64,000 nt of DNA from Caloramator sp. (GCA_026418935.1 JAOAAJ010000071.1:1-64000); one strand, 5' to 3'. Shown: positions 32,730 to 42,710, counted from the first letter of the stretch. The notes: generated from the letters alone by a model not told the origin. Made by a program: numbers and translations.

Positions 32730-33680
32730 GTGAAATACTATTATTTAGGTAAAACTAATTTAAAGGTATCAAAGTTGTGTTTTGGTAGTTTGACAATAGG
32801 ACCGCTTCAGGCAGATTTACCTATAGAAGATGGGGCAAAAATAATTGCACATGCATTTGATAAAGGAGTAAATTTTATAGATACTGCTAAACTTTATAAG
32901 ACTTATCCATATATCAAAAGAGCATTAGAGATTACTAAGAATAAAAACATAATTATATCATCTAAATCCTATGATTATACCTATGAAGGTATGAGGGAAA
33001 GTGTTCAAGAAGCATTAGAATGTTTAGGCGTAAAAAAGATAGGAATTTTTATGCTACATGAACAGGAAAGCAGATTAACATTAAAGGGGCACTGGGATGC
33101 ATTGAGGTATTTAGTAGATGCAAAAAAAATGGGATTAGTTGAGGCAGTAGGTGTTTCTACTCATGCTGTTGAGGTTGTTGAGGCTGCTGCAACTATTCCA
33201 GAAATTGAAGTTATACATCCTATTGTTAATATAAAAGGATTAGGTATAATTGATGGGAATATTGATGATATGCTTAAAGCTATTAAATTAGCATATGAAA
33301 ATGGTAAGGGTATTTTTGCAATGAAACCATTAGGTGGAGGCAATCTAATTAACTCTTATGATGAGTGTTTAGACTTTGTTTTAAATATACCCTATATACA
33401 TTCAATAGCTTTAGGTATGCAGAGCATTGAAGAGGTAGAGGCTAATGTTGCAAAATTTGATGGTAATGAAATAGATGAAAATTTAAGGGTAAAAATAAAA
33501 AATAAGAAGAAAAGGCTTTTGATTGAGGATTGGTGTTCAGGTTGTGGTCAGTGTGTGGATGCTTGTCCAAATAATGCATTAAAAATAATTAAAAATAGGG
33601 CAGAGGTTGATGTAGAAAAGTGCCTTCTTTGCGGATATTGTTCACAATATTGTAGAGATTTTTGTATAAAAATTGTATAG
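32730..33680 (+). CDS. Aldo/keto reductase with C-terminal 4Fe-4S domain
   Basis: YYYLGKTNLKVSKLCFGSLTIGPLQ; WCSGCGQCVDACP, KCLLCGYCSQYC; GTG 32730 after SD. Confidence 0.9.
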   Translation: MKYYYLGKTNLKVSKLCFGSLTIGPLQADLPIEDGAKIIAHAFDKGVNFIDTAKLYKTYPYIKRALEITKNKNIIISSKSYDYTYEGMRESVQEALECLGVKKIGIFMLHEQESRLTLKGHWDALRYLVDAKKMGLVEAVGVSTHAVEVVEAAATIPEIEVIHPIVNIKGLGIIDGNIDDMLKAIKLAYENGKGIFAMKPLGGGNLINSYDECLDFVLNIPYIHSIALGMQSIEEVEANVAKFDGNEIDENLRVKIKNKKKRLLIEDWCSGCGQCVDACPNNALKIIKNRAEVDVEKCLLCGYCSQYCRDFCIKIV

Positions 33681-33689
33681 GAGGAAACA

Positions 33690-34103
33690 ATGAGAATATT
33701 AGGTTTAGATGTAGGAGATAAAACTATAGGTGTTGCTGTTAGTGATCCATTAGGCTGGACTGCACAGGGTGTAAAAACTATAAAAAGAATAGGAATTAAA
33801 AAAGACCTTCAAGAGATACTAAATATAATAAAAGAATATAATGTTGAAAAGATTGTTGTAGGTCTTCCCAAAAATATGAATGGTACATTGGGCCCACAGA
33901 GTGAAAAAGTATTAAATTTTTGTGATAAATTAAAGGAAGTTTGTAATCTGGAAATAATATTAGAGGATGAAAGACTTACAACGGTTGCTGCAGAAAGAAT
34001 GTTAATAGAGGCTGATATGCATTGGTCAAAAAGAAAAAAAGTAATAGATACTATAGCAGCAACATATATTTTACAAGGGTACCTTGACAAAATAAAGAAA
34101 TAA
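33690..34103 (+). CDS. ruvX: Holliday junction resolvase-like / pre-16S rRNA processing nuclease
   Basis: [36 protein letters not shown]. Confidence 0.94.
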   Translation: MRILGLDVGDKTIGVAVSDPLGWTAQGVKTIKRIGIKKDLQEILNIIKEYNVEKIVVGLPKNMNGTLGPQSEKVLNFCDKLKEVCNLEIILEDERLTTVAAERMLIEADMHWSKRKKVIDTIAATYILQGYLDKIKK

Positions 34104-34167
34104 TTTAGTTGACAATTTTTAAAATAAAACTTACAATCTAATTATAAATATGAAAGAGGTGAATTTT

Positions 34168-34446
34168 ATGGAAAATATGGATAATGTAATTGTTTTAACA
34201 GATGAAAATGGTCAAGAAACATCCTTTGAATTTATAACTGATCTTGAAGTTGATGGTAATGTTTATTATGTTCTTTATCCAGTTGATTCAGAAGAAGAAG
34301 ATGCTGTAGTATTTAAGGTTGAAGTTGATGAAGATGGTCAAGAAGTACTTTCAGTTATAGAAGATGATGAAGAGTTTGAAAAGGTTGCAGAAGCATACCA
34401 AGAATGGTTAGATAGCGACGAAGATTTTGAATTTGATGAAGAATAA
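34168..34446 (+). CDS. DUF1292 family protein
   Basis: Acidic 92-aa protein, VLTDENGQETSFEFI...Y.VLYPVD; position after ruvX is typical. Confidence 0.9.
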   Translation: MENMDNVIVLTDENGQETSFEFITDLEVDGNVYYVLYPVDSEEEDAVVFKVEVDEDGQEVLSVIEDDEEFEKVAEAYQEWLDSDEDFEFDEE

Positions 34447-34448
34447 TA

Positions 34449-34480
34449 GGGATGTACCTTCGGGTATATCCTTTTTTTAT
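34449..34480 (+). terminator. Terminator between DUF1292 gene and sfsA
   Basis: GGATgTACC-ttcg-GGTAtATCC plus T7. Confidence 0.8.
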
Positions 34481-34498
34481 GCTCAAAGGAGGTATTTT

Positions 34499-35203
34499 AT
34501 GGGATATAAAATAGCTGGATATAAAAAAGAAGCAATATTTCTAAAAAGATTAAATAGATTTGAAGCAATTGTTGAAGTTGATGGAAGGGAAGAATTAGTA
34601 CACGTTCCTAATACGGGAAGATTAAAAGAGCTTCTTATTGAAGGTACAAAAGTATATTTACTTAGGAGTGAAAATGAAAAACGCAAGACAAAGTATTCAC
34701 TGATGTTTGTAGATAAAAATGGGAAGTTAATATGTATTAATTCAAGTTTAGCAAACAGAGTGTTAGAGGATGCATTAAAAAATGGGGATGTATATTTAGG
34801 TAATGGTAAATTAAAAAGAGAAGTAACCTATGGAAATAGTAAGTTTGATTTTTGTATTTTAGGAGAAAAAAATATTTTTATTGAAGTTAAGTGTGCTACC
34901 TATGAATGTAATGGAATAGCAAGATTTCCAGATGCTCCAACTGAAAGGGGAAGTAGACATATAGAGGAACTTATTAATTTAAAAAGACAAGGATATGAAA
35001 GCGAAGTAATTTTTATTGCATTTATGGATTATGCCGAATGTTTTACCCCTTATAGGGAGATAGATGAAAAGTTTTATAAAACACTAATTAAAGCAAGGGA
35101 AAATGGAGTAGATATAAAATGTTATAGATGTTATATAACCCTTGATGAAATTGGTATTGTAGATGAAATACCTGTTAAATTAGATATTGACAATCATTAT
35201 TAA
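34499..35203 (+). CDS. sfsA: DNA/RNA nuclease SfsA
   Basis: KRLNRFEAIVEVDGREELVHVPNTGRLKELL; ATG 34499 after SD aaaggagg. Confidence 0.92.
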   Translation: MGYKIAGYKKEAIFLKRLNRFEAIVEVDGREELVHVPNTGRLKELLIEGTKVYLLRSENEKRKTKYSLMFVDKNGKLICINSSLANRVLEDALKNGDVYLGNGKLKREVTYGNSKFDFCILGEKNIFIEVKCATYECNGIARFPDAPTERGSRHIEELINLKRQGYESEVIFIAFMDYAECFTPYREIDEKFYKTLIKARENGVDIKCYRCYITLDEIGIVDEIPVKLDIDNHY

Positions 35204-35235
35204 TAAGCATATAATATAATTGAAAATGAATTTCA
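35187..35235 (+). promoter_or_regulatory. feoAB promoter with putative Fur box
   Basis: TTGACA (35187)-17-TATAAT (35210), then TGAAAATgAATTTCA (35221-35235), 11/14 match to 7-1-7 Fur consensus. Confidence 0.65.
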
Positions 35236-35256
35236 ATACTAAAGGGGGATGTTAGT

Positions 35257-35487
35257 ATGACCCTTGATATGGCAAAAAAGGGACAGAAGATTTTTATAAA
35301 AAAAATAAATGATGAGAAAATAAAAGTTCAGGCAATTAGACTTGGAATCTATGAAGGTGCAAAGGTTGATTGTTCTTTAAAAATACCATTTGGACCAGTT
35401 ATTTTAAGTAATAGAATGCAGGAGATAGCTGTAGGAAGGACTTTAGCAAGAAAAATTGAAATAGACGTGATTAAGGAGGGTGCTTAA
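35257..35487 (+). CDS. feoA: Ferrous iron transport protein A
   Basis: SH3-like FeoA: LGIYEGAKVDC..KIPFGPVIL; directly precedes feoB. Confidence 0.92.
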   Translation: MTLDMAKKGQKIFIKKINDEKIKVQAIRLGIYEGAKVDCSLKIPFGPVILSNRMQEIAVGRTLARKIEIDVIKEGA

Positions 35488-37328
35488 TGGATTGTTGTTC
35501 AGGAATAAAAATTGACATTCCTAAGGGACATAAAAAGCTTGTATTGGCAGGTAATCCTAATGTAGGAAAGTCAGTTTTTTTTAATGCTTTAACAGGAATG
35601 TATGTAGATGTTTCAAACTTTCCAGGTACAACAGTAGATGTGTCCCACGGTAAATTTCAAGATTATGTTGTACTTGATACTCCAGGAGTTTATGGGGTAT
35701 CCTCCTTCAATGATGAAGAAAGAGTTGCAAGAGATGTAATTCTTTATGGAGATGTTATACTAAATGTTGTAGATGCACTCCATCTTGAGAGAGATTTATT
35801 TCTTACGCTACAGATAATAGATATGGGCAAACCTGTAATTGTTGCTCTTAATATGATGGATGACGTAGAAAGAAATGGCATAAAAATAGACATAGACAAA
35901 TTGAGTAGACTTTTAGGAGTTCCTGTAATTCCAACAGTAGCAGTTAAGGGAAAAGGATTAGAAGAAGTTAAAAATAATATTAAAAATGCTAAAGTTGGAA
36001 TTATTGATGATAAAATAAAAGGATATTTTAAAGAATATAAAGATAAGGTTGAACATCAAAGTGAAGCATTAATGTTGCTTGAAGATGATGAAGCAACTTC
36101 AGAAAGATTGAATATAAATACTTTAGGTAAAAGAGAAGAAATATATAGATTAAGAAGAGAAAGAGTAGATAAAATAGTTGAAAGTGTAATTATAAAAGAG
36201 GGTAAGGGGAATAGATTAAGACAAAAGATTAGCTCATTAACTTTAAATCCCTTATCTGGAATACCAATATTAATATTAGTGCTTTATTTGATATTTAAGG
36301 TTATAGGAGTCTGGGTAGCTGGAGATGTTGTAGGAGTTACAGAAGAGACAATAATGGTTGGATATTATGAACCTTTTATAAGAAAAATTATATTAAATTT
36401 ATTTAGTGAAAACAGCTTTATGTACAGACTTTTAGCTGGTGAATTTGGTATATTAACATTGACTCCAACTTATGTTATTGGTTTGTTAACACCACTTGTA
36501 ATTGCCTTTTACTTCTTTATGTCAATTATGGAGGATTCAGGCTATCTACCAAGAATAGCTGCTTTAGTTGATAGAGTATTATCCTTTTTTGGATTAAATG
36601 GAAGAGCAATTATACCAATTATATTAGGGTTTGGTTGTATAACTATGGCAACTATAACAACAAGGCTTTTAGGAACAAAGAGGGAAAAGATAATAGCTAC
36701 AATACTTTTAGGATTTACAATTCCTTGTTCTGCACAGCTTGGTGTTATAGCAGGAATGATTGCACCTCTTGGAATGAAATATATACTTATTTATGCCTTT
36801 ACTATATTAATAGTATTTGCTCTAACAGGTACTATATTAAATAAAACTTTACCTGGTGAATCATCAGAATTGTTTATAGATCTTCCTCCAATGAGATTAC
36901 CAAAACTATCTAATGTATTAAAAAAGACTTGGACAAAGACTGTAATGTTCTTAAAGGAAGCAACTCCACTTTTTGCTTTAGGTGCACTAATTATAACGCT
37001 TCTTGAGGAGTCTAATATAATTTATAAAATACAAGATATGTTTAAACCAATAACAGAAAGCTTTTTAAGATTACCAAAGGAGACTGCTAATGCTTTCATA
37101 ATGGGTATTATAAGAAGAGATTTTGGAGCTGCAGGTCTTACAGAGCTTAGTTTAACACCAGAGCAAACTGTTGTTGCTTTAGTTACAATTACATTATTTG
37201 TTCCATGTATTGCTTCAATTATAGTAATATTTAAAGAGCGTTCTAAAAAAGAAGCTACGTTGATATGGTTAGGAAGCTTTATACTTGCATTTTTAGTTGG
37301 AGGAATACTTTCCTTCTTGATTGTATAA
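35487..37328 (+). CDS. feoB: Ferrous iron transport protein B
   Basis: GNPNVGKSVFFNALTG, DTPGVY, polytopic C-terminal domain with FGCITMATITTRLL. Confidence 0.96.
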   Translation: MDCCSGIKIDIPKGHKKLVLAGNPNVGKSVFFNALTGMYVDVSNFPGTTVDVSHGKFQDYVVLDTPGVYGVSSFNDEERVARDVILYGDVILNVVDALHLERDLFLTLQIIDMGKPVIVALNMMDDVERNGIKIDIDKLSRLLGVPVIPTVAVKGKGLEEVKNNIKNAKVGIIDDKIKGYFKEYKDKVEHQSEALMLLEDDEATSERLNINTLGKREEIYRLRRERVDKIVESVIIKEGKGNRLRQKISSLTLNPLSGIPILILVLYLIFKVIGVWVAGDVVGVTEETIMVGYYEPFIRKIILNLFSENSFMYRLLAGEFGILTLTPTYVIGLLTPLVIAFYFFMSIMEDSGYLPRIAALVDRVLSFFGLNGRAIIPIILGFGCITMATITTRLLGTKREKIIATILLGFTIPCSAQLGVIAGMIAPLGMKYILIYAFTILIVFALTGTILNKTLPGESSELFIDLPPMRLPKLSNVLKKTWTKTVMFLKEATPLFALGALIITLLEESNIIYKIQDMFKPITESFLRLPKETANAFIMGIIRRDFGAAGLTELSLTPEQTVVALVTITLFVPCIASIIVIFKERSKKEATLIWLGSFILAFLVGGILSFLIV

Positions 37329-37340
37329 GGAGATGAGAAT

Positions 37341-37472
37341 ATGGAGATTAAGTGTCCAACTTGTGGAATGTCTGTGAAAAATTCAACTATTTGCCCAAGG
37401 TGCAGAACAGAACTAAATTCTTGTTTAAAGTGTTCAGGAAATTGCTTGAAATGCCATTTAAAGAAGAGTTAA
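37341..37472 (+). CDS. 43-aa Cys-rich (zinc-ribbon-like) microprotein downstream of feoB
   Basis: ATG 37341 after SD aaggag; MEIKCPTCGMSVKNSTICPRCRTELNSCLKCSGNCLKCHLKKS; absent from the ORF track because it is short. Confidence 0.75.
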   Translation: MEIKCPTCGMSVKNSTICPRCRTELNSCLKCSGNCLKCHLKKS

Positions 37473-37490
37473 TGCTCTTCTTTTTTTTCA
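37461..37490 (+). terminator. Intrinsic terminator at end of feo operon
   Basis: AAGAAGAG-ttaatg-CTCTTCTT plus T run. Confidence 0.88.
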
Positions 37491-37566
37491 ATTGCTTATC
37501 ACTTGACAATAGTTAAAATACAGTGTACACTCAAATTAACATATATTAGAAGCTGAGGTGCTATTT

Positions 37567-38019
37567 ATGTTTAAAGAAGATGCAGAAAAGCTTAAGCATA
37601 CTTTAAAAAGCCAAGGATATAAATTGACACCACAAAGAAGAGCTGTTCTTGATGTTATTATAGATAATGAAGGTAAACATTTATCACCTGAAGAAATATA
37701 TGATATAGTTAAACAAAACTGCCCAGATATAGGTCTTGCTACAGTATATAGAACACTCAATTTATTAGAAAAGATGGGTGTAGTATGTAAAATGAATTTT
37801 GATGATGGATGTAATAGATATGAATTAGTACATGATGAAGAGGACCATCAACATCATCATCTGGTATGTAGAGGCTGTGGAAAGGTTGAAGAAGTTGAAG
37901 ATGACCTTCTTGAAGTATTAGAAGAAAAAATCGAGGAAAAATACAATTTTAAGATAAATGACCACAGTGTGAAATTTTATGGATATTGTAGCGAATGTAG
38001 AAAAAACTTAAGGCAGTAA
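37567..38019 (+). CDS. Fur family transcriptional regulator
   Basis: KLTPQRRAVLDVI, HLSPEEIY, GLATVYRTLNLLE, HHHLVCRGCGKV, C-terminal CxxC. Confidence 0.93.
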   Translation: MFKEDAEKLKHTLKSQGYKLTPQRRAVLDVIIDNEGKHLSPEEIYDIVKQNCPDIGLATVYRTLNLLEKMGVVCKMNFDDGCNRYELVHDEEDHQHHHLVCRGCGKVEEVEDDLLEVLEEKIEEKYNFKINDHSVKFYGYCSECRKNLRQ

Positions 38020-38034
38020 ATTCTGCCTTTTTTA
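38009..38034 (+). terminator. Terminator after fur-like gene
   Basis: AAGGCAG-taaatt-CTGCCTT plus T run. Confidence 0.8.
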
Positions 38035-38276
38035 TATTGCATAGTAATATATATTCTTAAATGTTTATATAAAATATAAATACATAAAAATATTTATTTT
38101 TTAAAAATACTATATATCCAAATTTAAGGACTTATTATAATAGGCAAGTATTCTTTTTTATAAAATGTAAAAAATAAAAAAAGAATGACATATTTGAGTT
38201 GATTAATTTAATTAAAATAAAGTATAATAGCAGTATTGGTAATGTTCGGCTAAAAATTAAAAAGGAGGGAAATTAT

Positions 38277-39941
38277 TTGACAAGAAAAGAAAAGATAAAG
38301 GTAATTCCACTTGGTGGAGTTAATGAAATCGGGAAAAATATGACCGTTATAGAATACAAGAACGAAATTATTGTCATTGATTGCTGGATTATTTTTCATA
38401 AGGAGGAGATTGTGGATATATATATTTTTATTCCAGACCTATCCTATTTACTTAATAATAAAAACAAAGTAAAGGGTATAGTTTTAACTCACGGACATGA
38501 AGATCATATTGGAGCGTTACCATACGTTTTAAAACAATTAAATGTACCGGTTTACGGAACACGTTTAACCCTTGGAATTGTTGAAACAAAACTAAAGGAG
38601 CACGGTCTTTTAAGTGATTGTACATTAAAGGTTGTAAAACACAATGATGTTATTACCTTTAATGATTTAAGCGTAGAATTTATTAAAAATAGCCATAGTA
38701 TAGCAGATTCATGCTCCCTTGCAATACATACTCCATTAGGAACAATATTACATACAGGTGACTTTAAAGTTGATTATACACCAATTGATGGTGTAGTTAT
38801 GGATTTTGCAAGGTTGGCTGAATTAGGTAGACAGGGAGTAATTTTGCTTCTTGCAGATAGTACTAATGTTGAAAGACCAGGTTATACAATGTCAGAAAGA
38901 ACAGTTGGAGAAACATTCCAAAAGATATTTAATGAAACAAGGGGTAGAATAATAGTAGCAACTTTTGCATCAAATATTCATAGAATTCAGCAAATTATTG
39001 ATGCCGCTATGAAGTACAAAAGAAAAGTTGCTATTTCAGGAAGAAGCATAGAAAATATTGTTGAAGTTGCTTCAAATCTTGGATATTTAAAAATTCCAGA
39101 AGATTTGTTTATTAGTATTGATGATATTAATAAATATCCAGACCATAAAATTGTTATTATAACTACAGGAAGTCAAGGAGAACCAATGTCAGCATTAGCA
39201 AGAATGTCTGTATCAGAGCACAAAAAGGTAGAAATACAAAGAGGAGACTTAGTAATAATTTCTGCTACTCCTATTCCAGGAAATGAGAAATTTATTTCAA
39301 GAGTTATAAATCAGCTATTTAAAAAGGGTGCAAATGTGGTATATGAGTCATTAGCAGATATTCATGTATCAGGACATGCTTGCCAAGAGGAACTTAAATT
39401 AATACATACCCTTGTTAAACCAAAATATTTTATGCCAGTTCACGGTGAATACAGGCATTTAAAACAACATTCTCTTTTAGCACAAAAACTTGGTATGGAT
39501 GAAGATAATATATTTATAGCAGATATAGGTCAAGTATTAGAGATTACACACGATGGTGCTAAAATAAATGGAAATGTTACAGCAGGACAGGTTCTGGTTG
39601 ATGGACTTGGAGTGGGTGACGTAGGTAATATAGTTTTAAGAGATAGAAAACATCTTTCACAGGATGGTATTTTAACTGTGGTTGTTACAATCGAAAAGGA
39701 AACTGGTAAAGTAATTGCAGGACCAGATATCATTTCAAGAGGATTTGTTTATGTAAGAGAGTCAGAGGATTTAATAGAAGAATCAAAAAAGATTGTAAAG
39801 AAGGTATTAGACAACTGTGTAATGAATCAGATAAAGGATTGGGCTACAATTAAATCAAGTATAAAGGATGAACTAAAAACATATTTATATGAAAAGACAA
39901 AACGTAATCCAATGATTCTTCCAATAATAATGGAAATATAA
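38277..39941 (+). CDS. rnj: Ribonuclease J
   Basis: VIPLGGVNEIGKNMTVIEY, LTHGHEDHIGALPYVL, HTGDFKVDYTPIDG, ADSTNVERPGYTMSERTVG; TTG 38277 after SD ggaggg. Confidence 0.93.
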   Translation: MTRKEKIKVIPLGGVNEIGKNMTVIEYKNEIIVIDCWIIFHKEEIVDIYIFIPDLSYLLNNKNKVKGIVLTHGHEDHIGALPYVLKQLNVPVYGTRLTLGIVETKLKEHGLLSDCTLKVVKHNDVITFNDLSVEFIKNSHSIADSCSLAIHTPLGTILHTGDFKVDYTPIDGVVMDFARLAELGRQGVILLLADSTNVERPGYTMSERTVGETFQKIFNETRGRIIVATFASNIHRIQQIIDAAMKYKRKVAISGRSIENIVEVASNLGYLKIPEDLFISIDDINKYPDHKIVIITTGSQGEPMSALARMSVSEHKKVEIQRGDLVIISATPIPGNEKFISRVINQLFKKGANVVYESLADIHVSGHACQEELKLIHTLVKPKYFMPVHGEYRHLKQHSLLAQKLGMDEDNIFIADIGQVLEITHDGAKINGNVTAGQVLVDGLGVGDVGNIVLRDRKHLSQDGILTVVVTIEKETGKVIAGPDIISRGFVYVRESEDLIEESKKIVKKVLDNCVMNQIKDWATIKSSIKDELKTYLYEKTKRNPMILPIIMEI

Positions 39942-39959
39942 AATATAGGGGGGATTAGG

Positions 39960-40301
39960 ATGAACATTTATGATAAGGCACATGAGCTTGCAAGGTTACT
40001 AAAAAATTCACCAGAAGTAATTGAGTATAAAAAAATGATGGATAAGATTAAAGAAAATGAAGAAAACAAAAAAATAATTGAAGATTTAAGAAAGAAGGAA
40101 TTTGAAGTTTATTCAAAGCAACTTCAGGGAGTGCAAATAACAAAGGAAGAAATGGAAGCTATAAACAACCTATATGGAATTGTTCAGCACAACTCAGTTA
40201 TTAGAGAATACTTAGAGGCTGAGAGAAGATTTTCTATAATGTGGCAGGATATAATTAAAATATTAGGTGAAGCTGTAGATATTGATTTTAATAACATATA
40301 G
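39960..40301 (+). CDS. YlbF family regulator
   Basis: YDKAHELARLLKNSPEVIEYKKMMDKI helical protein. Confidence 0.85.
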   Translation: MNIYDKAHELARLLKNSPEVIEYKKMMDKIKENEENKKIIEDLRKKEFEVYSKQLQGVQITKEEMEAINNLYGIVQHNSVIREYLEAERRFSIMWQDIIKILGEAVDIDFNNI

Positions 40302-40315
40302 AATGGGGGTCTTTT

Positions 40316-40783
40316 ATGAAAAAACCTACTATATATTATGTTAAGGCTGGATTAATCGCAGCACTTTATGTGGTGTTTACATTACCATTTGCAAATTTTG
40401 CTTATGGTCCTATACAATTTAGGGTATCAGAAGCTTTAACAATCTTACCCCTATATGAAGCATCAGCAATACCAGGACTTTTTATAGGTTGTATGCTATC
40501 TAATATCTTTGGTGGATATGGTTTGATAGATATTGTTTTTGGTAGTTTAGTAACTTTGATTGCAGCTTATTTAACATCAAAGGCACCAAATAAATATATA
40601 GGCGTTTTACCTCCGATTCTTTTAAATGCATTAATTATACCTATATGGGTAAGTAAAATGTCTAATACGCCATATATAGCTACAGTAGGAACAATTGGAT
40701 TTGGTGAATTTATTTCAGCGGGTTTATTAGGAGTTATACTCGCTACTGCAATCGAAGTTTTGACAAAAAAACACACACATTGA
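40316..40783 (+). CDS. QueT family transporter
   Basis: AALYVVFTLPFANFAYGPIQFRVSEALTILP. Confidence 0.9.
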   Translation: MKKPTIYYVKAGLIAALYVVFTLPFANFAYGPIQFRVSEALTILPLYEASAIPGLFIGCMLSNIFGGYGLIDIVFGSLVTLIAAYLTSKAPNKYIGVLPPILLNALIIPIWVSKMSNTPYIATVGTIGFGEFISAGLLGVILATAIEVLTKKHTH

Positions 40784-40857
40784 CAATCATATTCATTTTT
40801 CGTAAAATAAATATGATTATTAAATAGGATATCGTTATGATATCCTATTATTTTTTT
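40780..40857 (+). promoter_or_regulatory. typA leader: promoter plus intrinsic terminator-like hairpin
   Basis: TTGACA (40780)-17-TAAAAT (40803); then AATAGGATATC-gttat-GATATCCTATT plus T7. Confidence 0.65.
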
Positions 40858-40874
40858 GTTATGGAGGGACATAG

Positions 40875-42695
40875 ATGAATAATTTAAACATAAGAAATGT
40901 AGCAATAATCGCACATGTAGACCATGGAAAAACTACACTTGTGGATGCAATGCTAAAGCAGAGTGGAATTTTTAGAAGCAATGAAAAGATTGAAGAGAGA
41001 GTGATGGATTCTAATGATTTAGAACGTGAAAGAGGTATTACAATTCTTGCTAAAAATACTTCAGTGTATTACAATGACATAAAGATAAATATTGTAGATA
41101 CTCCTGGGCATGCTGATTTTGGTGGGGAAGTAGAGAGAGTTCTAAAGATGGTTGACGGAGTACTTTTACTTGTAGATGCCTTTGAGGGGGTTATGCCTCA
41201 GACAAGATTTGTTCTAAGAAAGGCACTTGAGTTGAAACTAAAGCCTATTGTTGTTGTTAATAAAATAGACAGGCCTGATGCAAGACCTACAGAGGTTGTT
41301 GATGAAGTTTTAGATTTATTTATTGAGCTTGGTGCAGACGATGAACAATTAGAATTTCCTGTAGTTTATTGTTCTGCAAAAGAGGGAATTGCAAAATATT
41401 TACTTGATGAAGAATCAAACAATCTAAAACCACTATTTGAGACTTTAGTTGATAATATACCTTCTCCTGAGGGAGATATTAACCTTCCATTACAAATGCT
41501 TGTGACTACAATAGATTCAAATGAGTATGTTGGAAGAATAGGAATAGGAAAGGTATATAGAGGTAGAATAAGAAAAAATCAACAGGTTGCTGTAGTAGGT
41601 AAAGATGGCATAGTAAGAAACGCAAAGGTTGTTACGCTATATACATTTAATGGACTTAAAAGAGAAGAAATAGAAGAAGGCATAGTTGGAGATATAGTTG
41701 CAGTTGCTGGAATAAGTGATATAAATATTGGAGAGACAGTTTCAGATATTGAAAATGTAGAGGCACTACCATTTGTTGAGATTGATGAACCTACACTATC
41801 TATGACATTTTGTGTTAATGATAGCCCGTTTGCAGGAAAAGAAGGAGAATATGTAACAACAAGACATCTAAGAGACAGGTTATTTAAAGAACTTGAAACC
41901 AATGTTGCACTAAGAGTTAAGGAGACAGAGTCACCAGATGCCTTTGAAGTTTCTGGAAGAGGAGAACTTCATTTATCTATTTTAATAGAAACAATGAGAC
42001 GTGAAGGCTATGAGTTCCAAGCATCAAAGCCACAAGTTATATATAAAGAGATAGATGGTGTTTTACACGAACCAATTGAATACCTAACAATAGATGTGCC
42101 TGAAGAATTTATGGGAGCAGTAATGGAAAAATTAGGTGTAAGAAAAGCCGAAATGGTTAATATGACATCAGCAATAAATGGCTATGTAAGATTGGAGTTT
42201 AAAATACCAGCAAGAGGGCTAATAGGATATAGAAATGAGTTTTTAACAGATACTAAGGGTAATGGAATTATGAACCATGTATTTAATGGATACGAGCCAT
42301 ATAAGGGGGATATACAAGAAAGAAGCAGAGGAATGCTTGTTGCTTTTGAAACAGGTGAGGCTGTAACTTATGGATTATATAATGCACAAGAGAGGGGAAC
42401 ATTGTTTATAACACCAGGAGTACCTGTATATCAAGGTATGATTGTTGGAATGTGTTCAAGAAATGAAGATATTGATGTTAATGTTTGTAAGAAAAAGCAC
42501 GTTACAAATATGAGAGCTGCAGGTTCCGATGAAGCCTTAAAATTATCACCACCAATGGAACTTACATTAGAAAAGTGTATCGAACTTATTTCATCAGATG
42601 AGCTTATTGAGGTTACTCCTCAAAGTATAAGAATGAGAAAAAAGGTGTTAGATCCAACAATGAGAAAGAGGGAAGCTGCAAGAAAGAAACAATAG
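40875..42695 (+). CDS. typA: GTPase TypA/BipA
   Basis: [45 protein letters not shown]. Confidence 0.97.
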   Translation: MNNLNIRNVAIIAHVDHGKTTLVDAMLKQSGIFRSNEKIEERVMDSNDLERERGITILAKNTSVYYNDIKINIVDTPGHADFGGEVERVLKMVDGVLLLVDAFEGVMPQTRFVLRKALELKLKPIVVVNKIDRPDARPTEVVDEVLDLFIELGADDEQLEFPVVYCSAKEGIAKYLLDEESNNLKPLFETLVDNIPSPEGDINLPLQMLVTTIDSNEYVGRIGIGKVYRGRIRKNQQVAVVGKDGIVRNAKVVTLYTFNGLKREEIEEGIVGDIVAVAGISDINIGETVSDIENVEALPFVEIDEPTLSMTFCVNDSPFAGKEGEYVTTRHLRDRLFKELETNVALRVKETESPDAFEVSGRGELHLSILIETMRREGYEFQASKPQVIYKEIDGVLHEPIEYLTIDVPEEFMGAVMEKLGVRKAEMVNMTSAINGYVRLEFKIPARGLIGYRNEFLTDTKGNGIMNHVFNGYEPYKGDIQERSRGMLVAFETGEAVTYGLYNAQERGTLFITPGVPVYQGMIVGMCSRNEDIDVNVCKKKHVTNMRAAGSDEALKLSPPMELTLEKCIELISSDELIEVTPQSIRMRKKVLDPTMRKREAARKKQ

Positions 42696-42710
42696 GAGGT
42701 TAATGGGTTT

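Noticed and set aside
36635-36844. 69-aa + strand ORF within feoB in another frame
   Set aside because: Tyr/Asn-rich out-of-frame shadow of feoB with no SD
38199-38276. N-terminal extension of RNase J in the ORF track
   Set aside because: Conserved protein begins at TRKEKIKVIPLGG; a good SD precedes TTG 38277
40302-40315. preQ1 riboswitch for queT
   Set aside because: Only a 14-nt gap precedes queT; no aptamer-like sequence
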